64,000 bases of DNA from Bryobacteraceae bacterium (GCA_019752335.1 JAIEMJ010000047.1:19761-83760); one strand, 5' to 3'; shown: positions 1-7,740, numbered from the stretch's first letter. Program-made: numbers and translations. Notes: generated from the sequence alone by a model not told the origin.

Positions 1-598
1 CCTCGCCGGCTTGATTGTGCGCCGCGTGGATGCGGACGCTCTGCTCCAGTTCGCTCAGGGCGTCGGGGTACTCGCCGAGTTCCTGATAGGCGATGCCTAG
101 GTTCGTGTGGCACTGTCCCGCTTCCTGGCTCTCGGCGCCGTGCAGACGGGCTCGTAACTCCTTAGCTTCCGCCAGCCACCCGACTGACTCTTCGGCCCGT
201 CCCGCCCGCAGCAGCGCACCGCCCAGGTTCAGCAGGCAGGCGCCCAGGAATTCGTCGGCCACGCCGTCGTAGCGGCGGAAGTCCTGGAGCGCTTCCTCGA
301 GCAGAGGCGCCCCCTGATCTGGCCGCCCGTTCTCGCAAAGGATCGACGCGAGTTCGGCTTGCCGCAGCGTGACTTCCAGGCGTTGCCCGCGGCTGAGGCG
401 CCCGGCGGCATCTAGGTCCCGCGCGAAGTTCAGATAGACCGTAATGGCGCGAAAGGCCTCCTGCGTGCGGTTCTCGCTGAGGTGGCCGTCGATGTAGAGG
501 TTCAGGCTGGCGAGCCGTAGGCGTTCACGCTGCGCGGCGACCGGCCACCAGGCGGCGGCTCGATTTAACCAGCGGAGAAGTGTGGCGGACTCGCGCAT
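1..598 (-). CDS. TPR-repeat protein, N-terminal part (runs off the window)
   Basis: A frame opens at the ATG complementary to 596-598 and stays open to base 1, giving 199 residues; the C-terminus is outside the window. After a basic, Trp-containing N-terminus it consists of helix pairs with TPR spacing, such as LLNLGGALLRAGRAEES and TNLGIAYQELGEYPDA. There is no signal peptide or membrane segment, so a cytoplasmic protein-protein interaction role is likely. TPR repeats do not predict a substrate. It diverges from the S1 gene across about 150 bases. Confidence 0.8.
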   Translation of the reverse strand, partial: MRESATLLRWLNRAAAWWPVAAQRERLRLASLNLYIDGHLSENRTQEAFRAITVYLNFARDLDAAGRLSRGQRLEVTLRQAELASILCENGRPDQGAPLLEEALQDFRRYDGVADEFLGACLLNLGGALLRAGRAEESVGWLAEAKELRARLHGAESQEAGQCHTNLGIAYQELGEYPDALSELEQSVRIHAAHNQAGE

Positions 599-692
599 AG
601 ATTCTAATGGATGCAATCGGCCCCGTCCCCCGCGGACTTTACCCCGTACCCCGCATTCGGTCCAGGAACTGGCCCCACCCTAGTACCCTTCT

Positions 693-720
693 TTGCTAGG
701 CCGCTTACCTGTGTCAGAAT
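693..720 (+). promoter_or_regulatory. Weak candidate promoter for the S1-domain gene
   Basis: TTGCTA (693-698) and CAGAAT (715-720) lie 16 bases apart, each matching four of six sigma-70 consensus bases. Transcription would start near 727, about 20 bases before the ATG at 747. No Shine-Dalgarno sequence precedes that ATG. The match is modest. Confidence 0.25.
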
Positions 721-746
721 GATGATGAGTCGATTGAACTTTTTGC

Positions 747-2585
747 ATGAACCCCTCGGACTTCAATAACCCGGTACCCTGGCCGTCTCCAGAACCAGAA
801 GCCAGTATCCCGGCACCCACCCCGATCGAGAGCCCCGCCGCTAGCCCGGCTGCCGATCCCCCGCCTGCCATGGCCCATCCACCCGCTGCTGCTCCCGTAG
901 TAGTTCCAGTACCCTTCGACCCTGCCGACGCGCCACCGGACGATTCCTTCGGCGACATCCTCTCGCAGTTTGAACAGACGCAGCAGGTACACGGCAAGGG
1001 CAGCCAGGTGACGGGCACCGTGGTGTCGATCACCGACGAGTGGGTCTTCGTGGACCTGGGCCGCAAGAACGACGGCGTGGTGCCGGCGGAGAAGTTCCGC
1101 AACACGGCGGGCGAAATGACGGCGCGCAAGGGCGCGCAGCTCTCGCTCACCATCACCTCGCGCGACGAACACGGCATCTACCTGCTTGACACCCTGCACG
1201 CGCCGCCGCCGCCCAAGGATTGGACGGCGCTCGAAGATGCGTTCAGCGAGAACCGCATCATTCGGGCCAAGGTCGTTGAGGCCGTGAAGGGCGGTCTGCG
1301 CGTCGACGTCGGTATGCGCGGTTTTCTGCCGGCCTCGCGCAGCGGCACCCGCAACGAGTCCGAGATGATGGCCCTCATCGGCCAGGACATCGAATGCCGC
1401 ATCACCAAGCTCGATAAAGAAAAAGACGATATCGTCGTGGATCGCCGCGGCCTGATTGAGGAGCGCGCGAACGCGAGCAAACAGGAGATCTTCGCCTCCC
1501 TGAGCGAAGGCGCCATCGTTAGCGGACCCGTGCGCAGCCTCACCGACTACGGCGCGTTCGTCGACCTCGGCGGCATCGACGGCCTGCTGCACGTGGCCGA
1601 CATCAGTTGGAACCGCGTCGGCAAGCCGGGTGACCTGCTCACCGTGGGCGACGTCGTCCAGGTGAAGATCCTCAAGATCAGCCGCGAGACCCAGAAAGTC
1701 TCGCTCGGCATGAAGCAGCTCAAGCCGGAGCCTTGGAGCCAGGTGGGCGAGAAGTACCACGTCGGCACCCGCATCAAGGGTTCCGTCGTTCGCCTCACTG
1801 ACTTCGGCGCTTTCGTCGAACTTGAACCCGGCATCGACGGCATGGTTCACGTGTCGGAGATGTCCTGGACCAAGAAGATCCGCAAGCCCGCCGACGCGCT
1901 CACTGTCGGCGAGACGGTGGAAGTGCAAATCCTCCAGGTGAACCCCGCCGACAAGCGCATCGCCCTCGGCCTGCGCCAGGTGATGGGCGATCCCTGGGCG
2001 GTGATGGACCAGAAGTATCCCATCGGATCGAGCGTCGAAGGCAAGGTCGTCTCTCTGCAGAAATTCGGGGCCTTCATCGACATTTCCGAAGGAGTCGAAG
2101 GCATGATTCATGTCGGCGACATCACCCACGAGAAGCGCCTGGAGCATCCCTCCGATGCGCTGAAGGTGGGGCAAGTGGTGACGGCTCAGGTGCTCGAAAT
2201 CGACAAGGAGCGCCGCCGCTTGCGGCTCGGCATGAAGCAACTGCTGCCGACGCGCACCGACGATTTCATCGGTGAACACAAGGTGGGCGATACGGTGACG
2301 GGCCGCGTGGCCGACGTTCACGATGGCCGCGCCAAGGTGGATCTCGGCGAGGGCGTCTTCGCCCAGTGCCGCTGGGCCAGCAAGAAAGCGGCGTCTCCAG
2401 AAGCCGCCAAGTCTGGCGGTTCGTCAGCCGACGTCAGCTCGCTCAGTGCGATGCTGGCGCAGCGCTGGAAGCAGGGCGCGGGTGGTCCGGCAGCGGACGA
2501 CAGTCCGCGCGCGGGGCAGGTCCGCAGCTTCCGCATCACCGCGCTGGACCCTGCGGCGAAGAAGATCGACGTCGAGCTGGTTTGA
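747..2585 (+). CDS. Six-domain S1 RNA-binding protein (ribosomal protein S1-like)
   Basis: A 612-residue protein with an approximately 80-residue Pro/Ala-rich, low-complexity N-terminus followed by about six S1 (OB-fold) domains near residues 82-150, 165-235, 250-320, 335-407, 420-494 and 505-612; the last is interrupted by a Ser/Gly-rich insert. Repeated signatures such as LTDYGAFVDLGGIDGLLHV and FGAFIDISEGVEGMIHV are typical single-strand RNA-binding faces. Bacterial S1 proteins bind mRNA on the 30S subunit. This one may be S1 itself or a paralogue, since the Pro-rich leader and canonical first domain differ from classical S1. The start is the first in-frame ATG; an internal Met near residue 42 is possible. 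A copy of its last codons lies at 3810-3865. Confidence 0.85.
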   Translation: MNPSDFNNPVPWPSPEPEASIPAPTPIESPAASPAADPPPAMAHPPAAAPVVVPVPFDPADAPPDDSFGDILSQFEQTQQVHGKGSQVTGTVVSITDEWVFVDLGRKNDGVVPAEKFRNTAGEMTARKGAQLSLTITSRDEHGIYLLDTLHAPPPPKDWTALEDAFSENRIIRAKVVEAVKGGLRVDVGMRGFLPASRSGTRNESEMMALIGQDIECRITKLDKEKDDIVVDRRGLIEERANASKQEIFASLSEGAIVSGPVRSLTDYGAFVDLGGIDGLLHVADISWNRVGKPGDLLTVGDVVQVKILKISRETQKVSLGMKQLKPEPWSQVGEKYHVGTRIKGSVVRLTDFGAFVELEPGIDGMVHVSEMSWTKKIRKPADALTVGETVEVQILQVNPADKRIALGLRQVMGDPWAVMDQKYPIGSSVEGKVVSLQKFGAFIDISEGVEGMIHVGDITHEKRLEHPSDALKVGQVVTAQVLEIDKERRRLRLGMKQLLPTRTDDFIGEHKVGDTVTGRVADVHDGRAKVDLGEGVFAQCRWASKKAASPEAAKSGGSSADVSSLSAMLAQRWKQGAGGPAADDSPRAGQVRSFRITALDPAAKKIDVELV

Positions 2586-2664
2586 ATTCGCTACCAACGC
2601 CTGCTTTGGCAGTCCGCTGACCAGTTTCTCTACGCTGGGCCGTTGATCGCGACCCTTGCGTGTT

Positions 2665-3087
2665 TCAGCCCTTGTAGACCGTCCCCTCCTCGACGAAACA
2701 CAGAGGATTCTTCCATGGATCCTCGGCATAAAACGATCTCTCGCCCCAGGGCCGAACGACGATACCGCCACCGGGCGCATCATGGACGTTCTCTTGAACC
2801 AGACACTGCAACCGCTGTGCCCTCAGGAACACTGCGTCGAGATCGCGGACCGTAAAGTACAGCGCCTTTGCTGCCGGGTGCGGCAAATGCGACGCTGTGA
2901 CGTCAACCACCTGCAGCGTCACTGGACCACATGAAAAATAGCAGCGCGAACCGCCCTGCTTCCGGCCCTCGACCCCCAGCAGGTTGGTGTAGAAAGAGAA
3001 AGCGGCGATCAGGTCTCCCACTTCCACGTTCAGGCGGAACAACTGCGGGACGTCGGTCGCTTTCAGATCGTTCGATGTTTTTGCCAT
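2665..3087 (-). CDS. VOC superfamily protein (glyoxalase/bleomycin-resistance fold)
   Basis: A 140-residue single-module protein. The first beta-alpha-beta half begins LFRLNVEVGDLIAAFSFYTN and the second ends ERSFYAEDPWKNPLCFVEEG, the usual end of glyoxalase-like domains. VOC members bind a divalent metal and act as isomerases, dioxygenases, epimerases or drug-binding proteins, and the sequence does not say which. It lies 11 bases downstream of an ArsR-family gene on the same strand, so the pair is probably one regulated transcription unit. Single-module VOC proteins usually act as dimers. Confidence 0.85.
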   Translation of the reverse strand: MAKTSNDLKATDVPQLFRLNVEVGDLIAAFSFYTNLLGVEGRKQGGSRCYFSCGPVTLQVVDVTASHLPHPAAKALYFTVRDLDAVFLRAQRLQCLVQENVHDAPGGGIVVRPWGERSFYAEDPWKNPLCFVEEGTVYKG

Positions 3088-3098
3088 TCAATGTCCTT

Positions 3099-3392
3099 TC
3101 ATCGGTCAAAATAACTCAGCCACTCGCGCACTAGCCGGAATCGCTTGCGCTCCAACCGGTAGATCCTCAGCCGCCCTTGCCGTTCCTGCGTCACGAGGCC
3201 GGCACGCTCCAGTACCCGCAGGTGTCGCGTGGTGGTCTGCCAAGCGTGATCGAAGATTTCAGCGATCTCGCCCGCCGTCATCGAGCCGCGGTTGAAGAAG
3301 ATCGTCATCAGTACTCGTCGGCGCGCAGCGTGCGCCAACGCCCCGAACACCGCGTCGTAGGCATCCGCATTTCGATTAGCACTAGGCTTCAC
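3099..3392 (-). CDS. ArsR/SmtB-family transcriptional regulator
   Basis: A 97-residue winged-helix protein. DAVFGALAHAARRRVLMTI is the typical ArsR entry helix, the recognition region is FDHAWQTTTRHLRVLERAGL, and the wing is VTQERQGRLRIYRL. No Cys-rich metal site is visible, so it may not be a classic metal sensor; many such proteins sit upstream of a VOC or SRPBCC gene, as here. The first start is GTG at 3392, with TACTAAT only six bases upstream, so the mRNA may be leaderless. The promoter and start codon overlap a near-perfect palindrome, suggesting autorepression. Confidence 0.88.
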   Translation of the reverse strand: MKPSANRNADAYDAVFGALAHAARRRVLMTIFFNRGSMTAGEIAEIFDHAWQTTTRHLRVLERAGLVTQERQGRLRIYRLERKRFRLVREWLSYFDR

Positions 3393-3412
3393 TCACTTAT
3401 TAGTAAGCGAGT
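3391..3412. promoter_or_regulatory. 22-bp palindromic operator for the ArsR-VOC operon
   Basis: ACTC.CTTA on the left mirrors TAAG.GAGT on the right, with a short A/T-rich centre; nine base pairs per arm match apart from G/A differences at one position. It covers the -10 element and touches the GTG start of the ArsR gene. Imperfect 12-2-12-type inverted repeats over the promoter are the usual ArsR binding sites. Binding by the adjacent regulator is inferred. Confidence 0.65.
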
Positions 3413-3429
3413 TGGCTTAGTAATGTCAA
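3399..3429 (-). promoter_or_regulatory. Promoter of the ArsR-VOC operon
   Basis: On the minus strand TTGACA (3429-3424) is a perfect -35 box. Eighteen bases later TACTAAT (3405-3399) serves as -10, inside the palindromic operator. The GTG start follows six bases after the -10, predicting a leaderless transcript. Confidence 0.6.
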
Positions 3430-3595
3430 GGGTCCAAGCTTCCTTGGGCGCCGCGCGGACTCCTTCTCACGACTCGACACGAGGGGCCCTGAACGGGCGG
3501 CGATTCGCGATAGAACCCGCAAAGTCGCACAGTGTCACTTGAAGTGGTACTCGTGGCCACACCGTACTGTGTGGAGCGGAAGACTGAGTCGACCC

Positions 3596-3801
3596 TTGCA
3601 GAAGCCGTTATCTGAACTGCATTGGGTCGAAAGGCCGCGCTACCGCGGCCGCAGACTCCCCAGGCCGCCGTCGATCCCGAGCACCTGGCCCGTCACCCAG
3701 GCGTTGGCCGGGTCGAGCAGCCAGACAATCCCTGACGCGACGTCCTCCGGGCGGCCGATACGGCCCAGGGCGTGCATCGCCAAGGATGCCTTCAGCGCCG
3801 C
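3596..3801 (-). pseudogene. 3' fragment of the neighbouring SDR gene (duplicate scar)
   Basis: These 206 bases align without gaps to 5282-5487, the 3' end of the intact SDR gene and its downstream flank, with 14 mismatches (about 93% identity). The first 35 bases are identical. On the minus strand they still encode the SDR C-terminus, from about KASLAMHALGRIGRPEDV to the same stop after SLRPR. The 5' two thirds of the gene, including the nucleotide-binding motif, are absent. The similarity stops abruptly where similarity to the S1 gene begins. Confidence 0.9.
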
Positions 3802-3809
3802 CGCGCCGC

Positions 3810-3865
3810 CCGCATCACCGCGCTGGACGCGGGCCGCGAAGAAGGCCGACGTCAAGCTGGTTTGA
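3810..3865 (+). pseudogene. 3' fragment of the S1-domain gene (duplicate scar)
   Basis: These bases match 2533-2585, the last codons and stop of the S1-domain gene, apart from a few substitutions and one inserted base. The decoded end AAKKADVKLV followed by TGA corresponds to AAKKIDVELV followed by TGA. Weaker similarity runs on past the stop to about 3900. It abuts the SDR fragment directly, so two unrelated gene ends are joined at about 3802-3809. No promoter or start codon is associated. Confidence 0.85.
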
Positions 3866-3928
3866 ATTAGCGAGAACAACGCCCGATTTGCGCCTTCTGA
3901 GGACCACCCCAGCCTAGTGAAAATACGG

Positions 3929-3934
3929 GATAAT
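3929..3934 (+). promoter_or_regulatory. -10 element close to the start of the small zeta-partner gene
   Basis: GATAAT lies six bases before the ATG at 3941, with no Shine-Dalgarno sequence, a spacing that predicts a leaderless transcript. No convincing -35 box is visible. Confidence 0.45.
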
Positions 3935-3940
3935 CGAGTT

Positions 3941-4174
3941 ATGGTCCATGCCAGCATTTTGACTGACGACTTTGCGCAGGCCGCTTCGCAAGCTGGTTTG
4001 CGAGCCCGGCAGGTGGCATTTGCTGCCGGTCACTCGCTTGTGTTCGTTGACGCTGCGGGACGCTACGTTGAAGAATGGCCGAACGGAAAGCGCTTCGAGA
4101 TCCGATTGGACCCCTCACAACCTCGCCAGTCGCACCGCGTGATTCTACGCGAACTCCCCTCAACCGCTGCCTGA
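3941..4174 (+). CDS. Small protein paired with a zeta-toxin-like kinase
   Basis: A 77-residue protein (MVHASILTDDFAQAASQAG...) of no family I recognise. An upstream in-frame GTG at 3917 would add eight residues, but the ATG at 3941 is favoured by a GATAAT box six bases before it. The sequence has a short helical N-terminal half and a basic C-terminal stretch (PNGKRFEIRLDPSQPRQSHR). Its TGA is separated by one base from the GTG of the kinase gene, so the two are almost certainly co-translated. Position and size suggest a toxin-antitoxin partner, but it does not resemble epsilon antitoxin, so that role is an inference. Confidence 0.6.
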   Translation: MVHASILTDDFAQAASQAGLRARQVAFAAGHSLVFVDAAGRYVEEWPNGKRFEIRLDPSQPRQSHRVILRELPSTAA

Positions 4175-4175
4175 A

Positions 4176-4745
4176 GTGCCAACTTTCACCTTGGTTGCAG
4201 GTCCAAACGGCTCAGGGAAGAGCACGCTGACGGCAGCCCTCACGTTCGAGGGCCAGAGAAACATAGTGGACCCAGACGCGATTGCCCGCACTCTCTCGCC
4301 CAACGCACCGGCTCGAGCTGCGATCGCCGCCGCCCGGCAAGCGGTGGCTCGTTGTCGCGCACTCGTCGGGAGTAGCGAAAGTTTCATCCTGGAGAGCACC
4401 CTTGCTGGCCATGGCGCCCTCTCGCTCATGCGTTCGGCGAAACGAGCGAACTATCGAACGCTTCTGATCTACGTTGCCTTGGACGATCCAGAGTTGCACA
4501 TTGAGCGCGTACGGCTTCGCGTATCCCAGGGCGGGCACGATATCCCCGACGCCGACATTCGGCGAAGATATCATCGCAGCCTGCTCCATGCCCCAGAAGC
4601 GATTCAACTCGCCGATGAAGCAGTTGTTTTGGACAACTCCGGCGCTCGACCCGAGCGCATGCTGATGTTGAACGACGGTCGGGTGATCTGGCGTTCCGCT
4701 TCTTTCCCTTTATGGGTTCAGGCGATCATCGCCCGACCCGAGTAG
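4176..4745 (+). CDS. Zeta-toxin-like P-loop kinase
   Basis: A 189-residue P-loop protein. Walker A is GPNGSGKST at residues 9-17, an acidic pair lies at D32/D34, and E73-S74-T75 (FILESTLAG) matches the substrate-side motif of the zeta-toxin/UDP-GlcNAc-kinase fold. The stretch RLRVSQGGHDIPDADIRRRY (about 113-132) supplies the Arg-rich lid typical of this family. Zeta toxins phosphorylate UDP-N-acetylglucosamine; many chromosomal relatives have unknown substrates. The start is GTG, one base after the stop of the upstream small gene, so translation is coupled. Nearby duplication scars suggest a disturbed locus. Confidence 0.8.
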   Translation: MPTFTLVAGPNGSGKSTLTAALTFEGQRNIVDPDAIARTLSPNAPARAAIAAARQAVARCRALVGSSESFILESTLAGHGALSLMRSAKRANYRTLLIYVALDDPELHIERVRLRVSQGGHDIPDADIRRRYHRSLLHAPEAIQLADEAVVLDNSGARPERMLMLNDGRVIWRSASFPLWVQAIIARPE

Positions 4746-4780
4746 TCGTGATCTCACTCGGAAGAGATGCTGTTCGGCAG

Positions 4781-5176
4781 TCAGGGCTCTGGATCTACGG
4801 ACACGTCGCGGAAGGTCGGTTCCATTTGGATAATGCGCAGAAGGTGCTCGGCGCACTCGTCATCTCTATCCATAGTTGCGCGACCCAACAATTTCTCTTT
4901 AGTCGACCTGTGCTTGTGAATCTGCAGGACCCACTCCCGCTCCCCGTCTTCTTCTTCGTCGGAGGCGCTGGCTGCCACCAAGTAGCGTCGTCCGTTCCAG
5001 AGGAGCTGGCTACACCAACCCCAGTCCTCAAAATGTGGCGCCGAAAGCTCCACTTTTTCCTTGGTCTGATCCACGAGCCATACAAGAAGTGACTCCCCTG
5101 GGATCGGGTTGATCGGGTTTGGTCTTTCTTTGGAGACGTCGAACCGCCGTGTGTAGAACCGCAAGACTAGGGCCAT
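4781..5176 (-). CDS. Conserved-looking hypothetical protein
   Basis: A 131-residue protein starting at the ATG at 5176, which has GGAAGG about eight bases upstream; the frame extends further 5' but without a better start. It is acidic, with a Trp-rich centre (SAPHFEDWGWCSQLLWNGRR) and a Glu/Asp-rich loop (ASDEEEDGEREW). There is no signal peptide or transmembrane helix, so it is probably cytoplasmic. I do not recognise a named family. It stands alone between the zeta-like kinase gene and the SDR gene and converges on the former. Confidence 0.65.
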   Translation of the reverse strand: MALVLRFYTRRFDVSKERPNPINPIPGESLLVWLVDQTKEKVELSAPHFEDWGWCSQLLWNGRRYLVAASASDEEEDGEREWVLQIHKHRSTKEKLLGRATMDRDDECAEHLLRIIQMEPTFRDVSVDPEP

Positions 5177-5325
5177 CCAACAACCTTCCCATGATATTCC
5201 CGCAGGGCTCACTCGCCAATAAGTCGCGGAAGGCCGCTTGAAGCATACGGGCTGCAATGTCTTGCGAAGACGGAGTTGCCGTTGCAGAAGCCGTTATCTG
5301 AACTGCATTGGGTCGACAGGCCGCG

Positions 5326-6048
5326 CTACCGCGGCCGCAGACTCCCCAGGCCGCCGTCGATGCCGATGACTTGGCCGGTTACCCAGGCGTTGGCCGGGTC
5401 GAGCAGCCAGACAATCCCTGAGGCGACGTCCTCCGGGCGGCCGATGCGCCCCAGCGCGTGCATGGCCATCGATGCCTTCAGCGCCGCTTCGTTGCTCGTA
5501 ATTCGCGCGGCGAGGGGCGTATCCACCAGGCCAGGCGCGACGCAATTTACGCGAATGTTCCGCGAAGCGTACGTCGCGGCGGCGGAGAGCGTCAGGCCGA
5601 TCACGCCGCCTTTGGCGGCGGCGATGGCCTCGTGGTTCGCCATGCCCGTGCGCGCGGCCGCCGTCGCGCAGAGGACGATGGAGCCGCCGGTGGCCATCAT
5701 GTTCTTCGCGCCCGCGCGGACCGTGGCGTACGCCGTGGTGAGATTCGTTTCCATGGTCTGCTGCCACTCGGCTTCGCTGGTGAGGTGAGCGGGCTTCAGA
5801 AGGATACTGCCAGCGCAGTTCACGATGCCCGTCAGCGGCTCACTGAGGGTCTCCTCCAAGTCGGTGACGCGCGCCGCGTCGACGATTTCGGCGCGCATGC
5901 CCAGTTCGGCGCTGAGCTCAGCCAACCGTCCGGGGTCCCGGCCCAGGAGAAGTAAGTTGGCGCCACGCTCCTTCAGCATCCGCGCCACGGCTGAACCAAT
6001 GCCGCCCGCCGCGCCAATAATGGCGATGTGACTATTTTCGAAGCTCAT
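5326..6048 (-). CDS. Short-chain dehydrogenase/reductase-fold protein with a non-canonical active site
   Basis: A 240-residue Rossmann protein. The cofactor loop GAAGGIG is at residues 12-18, NCAG at 77-80 and a structural Asn at N102. The usual catalytic Tyr of YxxxK is absent: the segment is NHEAIAAAKGG with K146, and the position four before it is Ile142. The usual Ser is replaced in VLCATAA (a Thr is nearby). It may therefore bind NAD(P) without standard SDR chemistry, or use another residue. The ATG at 6048 has AAAGGAT upstream and lies inside the last codons of the FAD gene (17-base overlap), so the two are translationally coupled. The 3' end is duplicated at 3596-3801. Confidence 0.85.
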   Translation of the reverse strand: MSFENSHIAIIGAAGGIGSAVARMLKERGANLLLLGRDPGRLAELSAELGMRAEIVDAARVTDLEETLSEPLTGIVNCAGSILLKPAHLTSEAEWQQTMETNLTTAYATVRAGAKNMMATGGSIVLCATAAARTGMANHEAIAAAKGGVIGLTLSAAATYASRNIRVNCVAPGLVDTPLAARITSNEAALKASMAMHALGRIGRPEDVASGIVWLLDPANAWVTGQVIGIDGGLGSLRPR

Positions 6049-7204
6049 GAATGATCCTTTCCGCCGTGTGACGGCCCGAAACCAACGCCCCTTGAATGGA
6101 GGCCGATTCGCGATGATCGCCGCAAATATGCCAACCCGGCGGAAACGCGCCGGAGTTTGTCTCCGGCTGCGCGTGCGCAAGCCGGTACGTGCGCAGATGC
6201 CGCCAGGTGTGTGCCTCCGGGCCGAACCAGCCCGCGAGTTGCTCCCGCACCGCGGACTCGTCGGGATCGATGCCCAGCACCGTCGCCGCCAACAGGGCCG
6301 CTCCCGGTGGCGCGTAAGCCGCCGACACGGCGCTGGGCACGCAGAAGTTGTTCACTGGTCCTTGTCCGTCGCCGTTGAGCACCAGCAGTGGCTCGGTGAC
6401 CGGGGCACGATCCGCGGCGTAATAAAGGCAAGAGACTCCGCGCGAGGCAGGAGCGGCCACGCCCGCCAGCCGCGCCGCCGCCGGACCGTCCGCCGCCACG
6501 ACGATGGCGGCCGCCGACAGAGTTTCGCCGGACTCCAGCGTGACCGTCTTTTCATGCACGCTCTTCACCGGCGTGCGCAAGCGGACTTGCAACCCTTGCG
6601 CCAATTGCCGGCTGATCTCGCCCATGCCGTGCTTCGGCAGCGAACTGTCACCATAGGCCATCATGCGAAAGACAAACTCGGCCATGGCGGCCGGTGTGCG
6701 GAAGTCGCGTTCCAGAAAGATCCCACCGAAGAAGGGGCGGAAGAATTGCTCGATGAAGCGGGAGGAAAAGCCCTGCTCGGCGAGGTAAGCACGCGTGTCC
6801 ACCGCCAACGGGCGGGCCTGCAAAGCCCGGTAACGCATACGGCCGATGCGCAACTTATCCATCCAGGTGCCGATGGGCGAACGCAGCGTCTCCCAGGCGG
6901 AGAGCGGTTGGCGCCAAGGGTCGGCGAGGAGATGGCGCGCGCCTTGCCACTGCACCAACGCGCCGGGCGCGAAGGGCTGTAGTTCGAGCGCCGCGTAGTC
7001 GAGGGTGGCTTGGGCTTCGGGGTAGGCCGTCAGCAGGACCTGAAAACCGCGGTCCAGCAGGAAGCCGTCCACGCGGTCAGTCCGCACACGACCGCCTACT
7101 CCGTCGGAGGCTTCGAGCACCAAGGCCTCTACGCCGCGCGACATCAGATGCTTTGCGCAGGCCAGCCCTGCCAAACCCGCCCCGGCAATAATGACTTCAG
7201 GCAT
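6032..7204 (-). CDS. FAD-dependent amine-oxidase/desaturase-type oxidoreductase
   Basis: A 390-residue flavoprotein. The N-terminus VIIAGAGLAGLACAKHL contains the GxGxxG dinucleotide-binding motif at residues 8-13, followed by LEASDGVGGRVRTD, the signature of the amine oxidase/phytoene desaturase superfamily. The C-terminal FAD motif is GWHICGDHRESASIQGALVS. The ATG at 7204 precedes the Rossmann strand by only two residues; upstream in-frame codons run through a terminator and are not coding. There is no signal peptide. It is followed, with overlap, by the SDR-fold gene, so the two probably act on one substrate. The substrate cannot be read from sequence. Confidence 0.87.
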   Translation of the reverse strand: MPEVIIAGAGLAGLACAKHLMSRGVEALVLEASDGVGGRVRTDRVDGFLLDRGFQVLLTAYPEAQATLDYAALELQPFAPGALVQWQGARHLLADPWRQPLSAWETLRSPIGTWMDKLRIGRMRYRALQARPLAVDTRAYLAEQGFSSRFIEQFFRPFFGGIFLERDFRTPAAMAEFVFRMMAYGDSSLPKHGMGEISRQLAQGLQVRLRTPVKSVHEKTVTLESGETLSAAAIVVAADGPAAARLAGVAAPASRGVSCLYYAADRAPVTEPLLVLNGDGQGPVNNFCVPSAVSAAYAPPGAALLAATVLGIDPDESAVREQLAGWFGPEAHTWRHLRTYRLAHAQPETNSGAFPPGWHICGDHRESASIQGALVSGRHTAERIIHELRK

Positions 7205-7217
7205 ATCTTCACAAACA

Positions 7218-7247
7218 AAGGGCCCAGCAGTTTCCTGCTGGGCCCTT
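7218..7247 (-). terminator. Rho-independent terminator of the fasciclin gene
   Basis: A perfect 13-bp inverted repeat (AAGGGCCCAGCAG, a four-base loop, then its complement) lies 20 bases beyond the fasciclin stop. On the minus strand it is followed by TTTGTTTGTG. It separates the fasciclin gene from the FAD-SDR operon. Confidence 0.85.
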
Positions 7248-7266
7248 CGCCTTCCAGAGAAGGAAA

Positions 7267-7740
7267 TTACATCTTGGGCATGGGCGGCATGATCACCGTG
7301 TCGATCACGTGGATCACACCGTTGTCGCAAGCGATGTCCGTCTTCACGACATTGGCGTTGTTGACCATGACTTTGTCACCCTTCACCGTCACCTTGGCGT
7401 TGCTGCCTTCCACCGTCTTAGCGGACTTCAATTTCACCACGTCCGCCGCCATCACCTTACCGGAGACGACATGATAGAGCAGGATCTTCTTCAGCTTAGC
7501 CGTATCCTTGAGCAAGCCTTCCACCGTGCCGGGGGGCAATTTGGCGAACGCTTCGTCGGTCGGGGCAAAAACGGTGAACGGGCCAGCGCCCTTCAACGTA
7601 TCGATCAAGCCAGCGGCCTTCAGGGCGGTCGCCAGGGTCTTGAAGCTACCAGCGGAGACCGCGGTGTCGACAATGTCGGCAGCCGAGGCGGAGAGGGACA
7701 ACATCGCCACACAGGCGAGCATTTGAACGAACTTTTTCAT
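7267..7740 (-). CDS. Secreted fasciclin (FAS1) domain protein
   Basis: A 157-residue protein with a Sec signal peptide ([20 protein letters not shown]) and one FAS1 domain. The H1 motif is [17 protein letters not shown], the middle has [11 protein letters not shown], and the end is [18 protein letters not shown]1 domains mediate adhesion or binding of small hydrophobic molecules; bacterial single-domain versions are exported and mostly uncharacterised. The start is the ATG at 7740 with AAAGGAAA upstream, preferred over a TTG two codons earlier. The gene is monocistronic: a strong terminator follows, and the upstream gene is divergent. Confidence 0.92.
   Translation of the reverse strand: MKKFVQMLACVAMLSLSASAADIVDTAVSAGSFKTLATALKAAGLIDTLKGAGPFTVFAPTDEAFAKLPPGTVEGLLKDTAKLKKILLYHVVSGKVMAADVVKLKSAKTVEGSNAKVTVKGDKVMVNNANVVKTDIACDNGVIHVIDTVIMPPMPKM

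Noticed and set aside
714..2321. 535-residue open frame antisense to the S1 gene
   Set aside because: High-GC coding sequence leaves long open frames on the other strand; the product is His/Arg/Asp-rich without any domain, while the sense frame has clear S1 domains.
3484..3525. Weak similarity to 6088-6128 (SDR start/FAD end)
   Set aside because: About 73% over 37 bases with an 11-base exact core; too short to claim as another scar fragment, and its order does not fit the simple duplication model.
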